Source: Eledone cirrhosa
Lineage: Eukaryota; Mollusca; Cephalopoda; Octopoda; Eledonidae
Direction of reading: 5' to 3'
Assembly: GCA_964016885.1 (NCBI GenBank)
Contig: OZ024743.1
Span: 75,323,740 to 75,387,739, forward strand
DNA length: 64,000 bases
Part shown: positions 26,301-36,845 of the stretch, in pieces
How positions within the stretch are numbered: position 1 is the stretch's first letter
How the letters are laid out: each line of letters opens with the position of its first letter
Position numbers and translations under genes: made by a program
The notes under the pieces: generated by a model
What the model was told of the DNA's origin: nothing
The model's input: the letters and a program-made list of their open reading frames with translations, nothing else
Database searches by the model: none

Positions 26301-29300
26301 ACACCTCGTCTATAATCTTTCCTAACACCTCACCTATAATCTTTCCTAACACCTCACCTATAATCTTTCCTAATACCTTGTCTATAATCTTTCCTAACTC
26401 CTCACCTATAATCTTTCCTAACACCTCACCTATAATCTTTCCTAACACCTCACCTATAATCTTTCCTAACACCTCACCTATAATCTTTCCTAACACCTCG
26501 TCTATAATCTTTCCTAACACCTCGTCTATAATCTTTCCTAACACCTCGTCTATAATCTTTCCTAACACCTAGCCTATAATCTTTCCTAACACCTTGTCTA
26601 TAATCTTTCCTAACACCTTGTCTATAATCTTTCCTAACTCCTCACCTATAATCTTTCCTAACACCTCGTCTATAATCTTTCCTAACACCTCACCTATAAT
26701 CTTTCCTAACACCTCACCTATAATCTTTCCTAACACCTCACCTATAATCTTTCCTAACACCTCGTCTATAATCTTTCCTAACACCTCGTCTATAATCTTT
26801 CCTAACACCTCACCTATAATCTTTCCTAACTCCTCACCTATAATCTTTCCTAACACCTCACCTATAATCTTTCCTAACACCTCACCTATAATCCTTCCTA
26901 ACACCTCACCTATAATCTTTCCTAACACCTCACCTATAATCTTTCCTAACACCTCACCTATAATCTTTCCTAACACCTCGTCTATAATCTTTCTTAACAC
27001 CTCGTCTATAATCTTTCCTAACACCTCACCTATAATCTTTCCTAACTCCTCACCTATAATCTTTCCTAACACCTCACCTATAATCTTTCCTAACACCTCA
27101 CCTATAATCTTTCCTAACACCTCACCTATAATCTTTCCTAACACCTCGTCTATAATCTTTCCTAACACCTCACCTATAATCTTTCCTAACACCTCACCTA
27201 TAATCTTTCCTAACACCTCGTCTATAATCTTTCCTAACACCTCACCTATAATCTTTCCTAACACCTCACCTATAATCTTTCCTAACACCTCACCTATAAT
27301 CTTTCCTAACACCTCACCTATAATCTTTCCTAACACCTCACCTATAATCTTTCCTAACACCTTGTCTATAATCTTTCCTAACACCTTGTCTATAATCTTT
27401 CCTAACTCCTCACCTATAATCTTTCCTAACACCTCACCTATAATCTTTCCTAACACCTCACCTATAATCTTTCCTAACACCTCACCTATAATCTTTCCTA
27501 ACACCTCGTCTATAATCTTTCCTAACAACTCACCTATAATCTTTCCTAACACCTCACCTATAATCTTTCCTAATACCCAGTCTATAATCTTTCCTAACTC
27601 CTCACCTATAATCTTTCCTAACACCTCACCTATAATCTTTCCTAACACCTCACCTATAATCTTTCCTAACACCTCACCTATAATCTTTCCTAACACCTCG
27701 TCTATAATCTTTCCTAACACCTCACCTATAATCTTTCCTAACACCTTGTCTATAATCTTTCCTAACACCTTGTCTATAATCTTTCCTAACACCTTGTCTA
27801 TAATCTTTCCTAACTCCTCACCTATAATCTTTCCTAACACCTCACCTATAATCTTTCCTAACACCTCACCTATAATCTTTCCTAACACCTCACCTATAAT
27901 CTTTCCTAACTCCTCACCTATAATCTTTCCTAACACCTCACCTATAATCTTTCCTAACACCTTGTCTATAATCTTTCCTAACACCTTGTCTATAATCTTT
28001 CCTAACTCCTCACCTATAATCTTTCCTAACACCTCACCTATAATCTTTCCTAACACCTCACCTATAATCTTTCCTAACACCTCACCTATAATCTTTCCTA
28101 ACTCCTCACCTATAATCTTTCCTAACACCTCACCTATAATCTTTCCTAACACCTCACCTATAATCTTTCCTAACACCTCACCTATAATCTTTCCTAACAC
28201 CTCACCTATAATCTTTCCTAACACCTCGTCTATAATCTTTCCTAACACCTCACCTATAATCTTTCCTAACACCTCACCTATAATCTTTCCTAATACCTTG
28301 TCTATAATCTTTCCTAACTCCTCACCTATAATCTTTCCTAACACCTCACCTATAATCTTTCCTAACACCTCACCTATAATCTTTCCTAACACCTCACCTA
28401 TAATCTTTCCTAACACCTCACCTATAATCTTTCCTAACACCTCACCTATAATCTTTCCTAACACCTTGTCTATAATCTTTCCTAACACCTTGTCTATAAT
28501 CTTTCCTAACACCTTGTCTATAATCTTTCCTAACTCCTCACCTATAATCTTTCCTAACACCTCACCTATAATCTTTCCTAACACCTCACCTATAATCTTT
28601 CCTAACACCTCACCTATAATCTTTCCTAACTCCTCACCTATAATCTTTCCTAACACCTCACCTATAATCTTTCCTAACACCTTGTCTATAATCTTTCCTA
28701 ACACCTTGTCTATAATCTTTCCTAACTCCTCACCTATAATCTTTCCTAACACCTCACCTATAATCTTTCCTAACACCTCACCTATAATCTTTCCTAACAC
28801 CTCACCTATAATCTTTCCTAACTCCTCACCTATAATCTTTCCTAACACCTCACCTATAATCTTTCCTAACACCTCACCTATAATCTTTCCTAACACCTCA
28901 CCTATAATCTTTCCTAACACCTCACCTATAATCTTTCCTAACACCTCGTCTATAATCTTTCCTAACACCTCACCTATAATCTTTCCTAACACCTCACCTA
29001 TAATCTTTCCTAATACCTTGTCTATAATCTTTCCTAACTCCTCACCTATAATCTTTCCTAACACCTCACCTATAATCTTTCCTAACACCTCACCTATAAT
29101 CTTTCCTAACACCTCACCTATAATCTTTCCTAACACCTCGTCTATAATCTTTCCTAACACCTCGTCTATAATCTTTCCTAACACCTCGTCTATAATCTTT
29201 CCTAACACCTCGTCTATAATCTTTCCTAACACCTTGTCTATAATCTTTCCTAACACCTTGTCTATAATCTTTCCTAACTCCTCACCTATAATCTTTCCTA

Positions 29301-32300
29301 ACACCTCGTCTATAATCTTTCCTAACACCTCACCTATAATCTTTCCTAACACCTCACCTATAATCTTTCCTAACACCTCACCTATAATCTTTCCTAACAC
29401 CTCACCTATAATCTTTCCTAACACCTCGTCTATAATCTTTCCTAACACCTCACCTATAATCTTTCCTAACACCTCACCTATAATCTTTCCTAATACCTTG
29501 TCTATAATCTTTCCTAACTCCTCACCTATAATCTTTCCTAACACCTCACCTATAATCTTTCCTAACACCTCACCTATAATCTTTCCTAACACCTCACCTA
29601 TAATCTTTCCTAACACCTCGTCTATAATCTTTCCTAACACCTCGTCTATAATCTTTCCTAACACCTCGTCTATAATCTTTCCTAACACCTCGCCTATAAT
29701 CTTTCCTAACACCTTGTCTATAATCTTTCCTAACACCTTGTCTATAATCTTTCCTAACTCCTCACCTATAATCTTTCCTAACACCTCGTCTATAATCTTT
29801 CCTAACACCTCACCTATAATCTTTCCTAACACCTCACCTATAATCTTTCCTAACACCTCACCTATAATCTTTCCTAACACCTCGTCTATAATCTTTCCTA
29901 ACACCTCGTCTATAATCTTTCCTAACACCTCACCTATAATCTTTCCTAACTCCTCACCTATAATCTTTCCTAACACCTCACCTATAATCTTTCCTAACAC
30001 CTCACCTATAATCCTTCCTAACACCTCACCTATAATCTTTCCTAACACCTCACCTATAATCTTTCCTAACACCTCACCTATAATCTTTCCTAACACCTCG
30101 TCTATAATCTTTCTTAACACCTCGTCTATAATCTTTCCTAACACCTCACCTATAATCTTTCCTAACTCCTCACCTATAATCTTTCCTAACACCTCACCTA
30201 TAATCTTTCCTAACACCTCACCTATAATCTTTCCTAACACCTCACCTATAATCTTTCCTAACACCTCGTCTATAATCTTTCCTAACTCCTCACCTATAAT
30301 CTTTCCTAACACCTCACCTATAATCTTTCCTAACACCTCACCTATAATCTTTCCTAACACCTCACCTATAATCTTTCCTAACACCTCGTCTATAATCCTT
30401 CCTAACACCTCACCTATAATCTTTCCTAACACCTCGTCTATAATCCTTCCTAACACCTCACCTATAATCTTTACTAACACCTCGTCTATAATCTTTCCTA
30501 ACTCCTCACCTATAATCTTTCCTAACACCTCACCTATAATCTTTCTTAACTCCTCGTCTATAATCTTTCCTAACACCTCATCTATAATCTTTCCTAACAC
30601 CTCGTCTATAATCCTTCCTAACACCTCGTCTATAATCTTTCCTAACACCTCACCTATAATCTTTCTTAACTCCTCGTCTATAATCTTTCCTAACACCTCA
30701 TCTATAATCTTTCCTAACACCTTGTCTATAATCTTTCCTAACTCCTCACCTATAATCTTTCCTAACACCTCACCTATAATCTTTCTTAACTCCTCACCTA
30801 TAATCTTTCCTAACACCTCACCTATAATCTTTCCTAACACCTCGTCTATAATCTTTCCTAACACCTCGTCTATAATCTTTCCTAACACCTCGTCTATAAT
30901 CCTTCCTAACACCTCACCTATAATCTTTCTTAACTCCTCCTTTCAGTTAGTATAATTCACATTTAGCTACAAAATTAGTTTCGCGGATACCTGAATGCAT
31001 TCATGAGTTTTATATCGAAAAATAATTATATTAAATTTATTTTCAAGCAAACAGGCTCATAACTCTGTTTTTTAAATGACCATCACCATCAGTTTGTTCT
31101 AACAGTGACAGAGAGAAATAGTTGACTACAATATTTTTTCTGGGTTATTGCGCTTCGTTAAGAATGTGTATATTTCTTCTGTCACTCATTAGAACCCTTG
31201 AGAATACATAGTATTCTCTAAGTATACATCGGCTGTTTAGCCTAATTTGCATACTGAGCAATGTTACTCTCTGAGACCACTAGAATAAAAGATGGTGATA
31301 GTCATCTATATCATAGCGTAATGAGGCTGTTAGTTTGCAAATGAATCAAATATTAATATTCAATATAAAACTCATATTTAGCAATTTTACTGAATTGATT
31401 CACCCCAACTTATCACAAAACTAGTTTAACTATGTGTTGTTAAAATAGAAGAAGGAAATAAAGAAAGGTGATGCACAAGACAAGTTTACACACACATCTT
31501 CACCCTCACCAGCTCTCAAACCAGTAAAATAGTTTTGCACAATTTCTGGTTTGAGAGCTAATGAGGGTGAAGATGTGTGTGTGTAAACTTGTCTTGTACA
31601 TCGATTTTATTTATTTCCTCTTCCAGTCATTTGTGTGTTCCAGTGAACTACTCCTTGTCCTCCTTCTCTTTCAATCTTTTCTATATTTCATCTGCCTGTC
31701 ACCCACCTTGTGGATTGTCTCTTTGCTGACCATTAGCCGCTGGTTTCTGTCCTCTGTGGCATTTTTGGCCATCGCTATCTTTGACAGCATTTAGCTGTTT
31801 TAACGGCTGTTTTAGCGATGAGTTGTATTCACTCAAATATACTCTCACTTTGTCTCGATCAGAGACAACATTGTTTTATATATATATATAGGGAGAGAGA
31901 GAGAGAGAGAGAGAGAGATGTAGACCATGTGAATCCAGTTTAGAATATGTGCACCATATCCCTGACATAAGAAGCTACTAAAAGGGTTAGTGTCAGGAAG
32001 GGCATCAATCAGGATGTAAAACATTGCCTCAAAAAAAACCATCCAACCCATGCCAGCATGGAAAAGTTGACAAAAACAATGATGATGATGATGATAATAT
32101 TGCCTTCGGTTGAATATCTATTTAAATACATATATCTTATAAATTCCTCCTTTGATCTGTCTAACCTTTCAGAACTTCTTTTTGTCTTTTACAGAATTAA
32201 GAATTATTTCCTCAATCTGCCAATGGCTAAATGCTCGGATGTATCACTTCTCCAGATGGGATTCTATTGCAGCTATGGTCAAGAAAATGCTCTCTTCTAT

Positions 32301-35300
32301 AGAACATTCAATCATCATATTTGAGGAAGATTGTCCAATTTGTGGAGAACATATCCTTTTATCCTGTTAAAACAACAAAGAAAAGTTATTTTACAAAATC
32401 TTCAACATCATCATCATTGAATGTCCATTTTTCAACCCTTGTTAGTAAGGAAAATTAACATTAAATTATGATTGTGATGGCTAGATCAACACAGAACATG
32501 TCATTACTTAACCGTTTCTGTTCAAACTGGCTGTAACTGGCCACTCATACTGATGTCAAGGTATTGTTCTCAAAATAAATAATACCAAAATCTCATAGAT
32601 TTGATATTATGTGAGATAAAGCCTTTACTGTGAAAATATAATAGTATATATAGAGTAATGTAAATTCTAAAGGGTTAATGAAAGTGTGGAAGAATGGACG
32701 TAAAACGGTGATGATGATGATGAGACTGGCCTCTTAGACAAGGTGGGGAGTGGGGACTATCTCACATATGTTCCCACACTTTAGACAATGCACTGGGTGT
32801 ATTTTATTATGACTAAGACTGTTGTCATATATTAGATATGACTGATAAATCCTCCCAACCCATTGATTTCTATATTTACATTATATGTAGGGACCCATAA
32901 CACTTGAAGGAGTCATAGGGGCACCATATTCACATACAACATTTCTAGGGTTTTATAAAACCTGGCGGAGCCCATCTCCTCTCCAGGATATTTATATTAG
33001 GAACATCTAACTAATGTTAAATTAATGGGTTGGTAGAAATAATTGTTTCTATTTTTGGCACAAGGCCAGCAATTATCCAGTGTAATACTGGTACTTTATT
33101 TTATCGACCCCGTAAGGATGAAAGGCAAAGTTAACCTCGGCGGGATTTGAACTCAGAATGGAAAGGGCCGTAACTCTTTGCATCAAAGAATGGCATCCGA
33201 CCCTCTACCGATACTGCCAATCCACCACCTAGAAATAATAGTGACAGATTCTATATGTTCAACACAGCAGCTACATGTTGGAAGAAGGCTCGTGGTAAGC
33301 CCTGCACCAGATGACTGGATGTCATCAGGGTAGATCTCCAGAAGCTCGACATCACTTTGGAGGATGTAGAGGGGCTGGCACGGGAACTCCAGTGATGGAG
33401 GGCACTGGTGGACCTGGTCGACTTTACACCTGATGATGCCTCTAGGATCACTGACCTACGATGACCCTAGTCTCATCAAGCAAGAGCAAGAAGATTCTCT
33501 ATGTACATAACCTGTTGTTTTATGAATGGAATATGGTGCTGCCCCAGCATGGCACCAGCCTGTCTGCTGGAACATGTAATAGAGTAATATAGAATAACTG
33601 ATATTCAGTTTCTTTATCAAACATTAACAAAGTCAATTATATAGGTACAGGCTTCATACAATTCTGTCAACCCAACACCATCGTCATTTTTTTATTTTGC
33701 GTTCCAACCGAGAGGCTGAGGCCATGCTGGGGCATTGGTACATTAATTTATCAAACTCAATGAAGGACAAAGTTGAGTTTGACAGAATTTCAGAGAGAAG
33801 AAGACCGAAATAAATACTGCAAGGCATTTTGTCCTACATTCTAAAAATAGTCATGAATTTGGGGTAATAACCAAAAGAATACGATTACAAATACAAGCAG
33901 CCGAAATAGGGTCCATCTGAAGGGTCTTTAGAGTAATGTTACTCAATGAAGTGCGTAGCTCGGAGATCAGAGAATCACTCCAAGTAGAACCACTATTTCA
34001 CAGATTTGGGTGATCACAGCTCCGATACTATAGGCATATTGTTAGAATGTCTCGGGGAAAGAATCACTCACGGATTTTACGGTCAAAACCAACCGGTAGG
34101 AGACTCAGGGGTAGACCCCAAACAAAATGGTTGGATAACATCTATGTGCTTGGTTGGTCTTGCTTGGTGATCCAGTTGGATCTGTTGGAGACGGTTGCTT
34201 CTGACAGGACCCTATGGAGGGAGTGCTTGAGGACTCTGTCCCCACAACTCTCTCAGGAACAAGTGGGCAGAAAAGAGGATTCTAAAAATTTTGGCAACAG
34301 TTTTACCTATTATATATGCTTAAAAGCAGCTTAAAGTTATTCTTAAATTTGAATTGTAGTTTTTTATTTATAACATAATATAATTGCTAAATGTTAATGG
34401 ACATTGTTGAAGAGTTAGAAAGATTTGTTGAAAGATATACAATATGAAAAGTGACGAATTGGCAGAGTTTTTAGAACATTGGAGAGAATACTTTATAGTA
34501 TTTGTTTTTGCTCTCTGAGTTCGAATCTTGCTGAGGTCAACTTTGCCTTTCATCCTTTCAAGGTCGATAAAAAAAGTACCAGTCTAGTACTGGGGTCGAT
34601 TCTTCCTCTATATCTCTTTCTCACTTCCTCTCTCACCCTCTCTATCCTTCTCTGGAAGAAATCTGCTGTATTCAGGACTGAATAGGGATGGTCTCCACCA
34701 GGTTTTAAAATGCCCTAGAAACGCTGTATGTCAATATGATACCCCTACAACTCCCTCGGGAGTTACAGGTAAAAATGAAAAAGAAAGAAGATACAATATG
34801 GAGACATGCTAACAAAGTGACCAAATCAACAGCTGTGATATTTTGTTATTTATTATTGTAAACTATATTCAGTATTTAACCCTTTAGCATTTAAACCAAA
34901 CATATCCGGCCAGAATCCTCTTACCTCTTTCTGTTCAAACCAGCTGTAACTGGCCGCTCATACTGATATTAAGCTATTCTCAAAATAAATATCATCAAAA
35001 TCTCATAGATTTGATATTATGTGAGATAAAGTTTTTACCACAAAAATGTAATAGTAAATATAGAGTAATGTGAATGCTAAAGGGTTAAACCAGTGATGTC
35101 ATGGCAGTTACTTTAAAATGTTGAATTGTTCCTTAACTATTTTACTTCTTGAAGATGTGGATGTTATGTCAGTAGCCTGTTCTGGAAACCATACATTTGG
35201 TAAGTGTTTTCTCTCTTGAAGATATGTGTGTGTGTGTGTGTGTGTGTGTGACAGCTCACACCTATGGAGGTTTAGCTGGACTCCTCCAAGGTATATATCT

Positions 35301-36803
35301 CGTTGGAGGTGTCTTGGGTGATTTAATGATAGGGACCCCAGTCCTATCATCTCATTTCTACAGCTGAGTAAATTGGAGCATCTTGAAGATATATATATAT
35401 ATATATCATCATCATCGTTATGACAGCCGTTTTTCCATGCTTGCATGAGTTGGACGAGTTACCAAATCTGGTAACCATGTCTTGCTCATACAGAACTGAT
35501 TCTTGCTTGGTTTCTACAGCTGGATACCCTTCCTAACACCAACCACATTTACAATATGTACTGGGGTCTTTTTGTCGTGAAACCTACATGACCATTTTAC
35601 AGTATTGACTGGGCACGTTTTGCCGAGATGCCTACATGACCACATTTCTCATGAAATACATTCTATTTTAATTAATTTATGAAGAATTTTTAGGGATTTT
35701 CTAAAATTCTTAATTATTTTGCTACTAAGATAGTAACTTAATGTAAGGTTCTTATATAAAATTATGTTGGACGATTTTAATTTTAATTTGGGTGGCTTTA
35801 TTTCATTGAATCCAGACCTGGTTTTGGCCAGGCTGGTAAATAAAGAGTTTAAATGATGATATATATGTTGACTGTTGACCATTTCATTGTTACTGTTATA
35901 GTTTAGTATTCATGAAAAGTTGGCTGCAGTAAACTAAAGTTTATCAATTTATCCTAATTTCTATTACAGGTCGATGTTGTAAATCTTTACTTCCTTGTAA
36001 GGAGATACCTTATCGCAGATGTTCCCTCTGTAGTAGTGTCGCCATGCCTGTAGCTGTAACTACTGGTAACTATATATCTATCCTTCTAACTACTGTTAAC
36101 TATATACCTATCTTTTAACTACCTCTAACTATATACCTATCTTCTAACTACTGCCAACTATATACCTATCCTTTTAACTACCTCTAACTATATACTTAAA
36201 CTTTTAACTGCCTTTCATCATTTCAGTCTTTCTGTTTATTTCTGTTTCAGAATCTTGCTTTATGCTCTTGGATTTCAAATTTCATATTTTTTTCTTGTTA
36301 AATATACCATACACTGTGGTTGGTGTTAGGAAGGGCATCCAGCTGTAAACAAACAGCCAAAATCCATGTTGTGCAAATCTGATTAAGGGACACCCATTGC
36401 TTCCTGGGAAGTTCAAAGCCAGCTGGTTTAGATGTGGTGTCCTGGACGAGGTCTTGGTTGGCAAATTTGGACTCATTCCATGATCTTTGCCATTCTTCCT
36501 TCAGATCAAAATTATTGTCTTGAATTGTCTTCATTGATTCAAGTGCATGTTGGGAAGGTTTTCCAGGAATGTCGGGCTTGGACCTGGTAAGAAGTGCTGC
36601 CTCACTAGGAGATGGCTACTTTCATGTGGTCCACTCTGTACGGAATCCATTTCAACTAATGCCATTGTTCGATATATGCACAACTCACACAATCAACTTG
36701 ATTTGTTGACAATGACAAAGTAAATTTATTACACTACCAGCAACATCCTTTAACCTCTATCATTTGACTTTCTAAAAATGAGGGGAATAAAGAATTAAAT
36801 TAG

Positions 36804-36845
<42 letters not shown>

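Larger units (their letters stand above)
32351..35145 (+). other. GTF3C4: U12-type (minor spliceosome) AT-AC intron of GTF3C4
   Basis: The exon ending at 32350 has no GT donor where the reading frame requires one. The next bases are ATATCCTTTT, a full match to the U12 AT-AC 5' splice site. At 35129-35137 lies TTCCTTAAC, the U12 branch-site consensus, and ten bases past its branch A the sequence reads TTTTAC. Cutting after that AC rejoins the frame in phase 1 and gives CPICGELLEDVDV. Using the next AG (35154) would also stay in frame but would drop three residues that the human protein has. The intron itself carries MITE-P, SINE and LINE debris. Confidence 0.9.

Noticed and set aside
23942..30937. 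CRISPR-like array
   Set aside because: Units are contiguous without unique spacers, and the surroundings are animal genes.
26569..30955. Very long open frames (over 1400 residues) on both strands made of octapeptide repeats such as GKIIGEVL and IIFPNTSP
   Set aside because: They are by-products of a stop-free 24-bp unit that never changes register. They lie in an intron, have no start context or domain, are open on both strands at once, and the unit variants change amino acids in both frames with no sign of purifying selection.
35146..35154. GT-AG style acceptor at the AG ending 35154
   Set aside because: There is no GT donor in frame upstream, and this choice would delete three residues relative to the human spacing. 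The AT-AC reading explains both ends.
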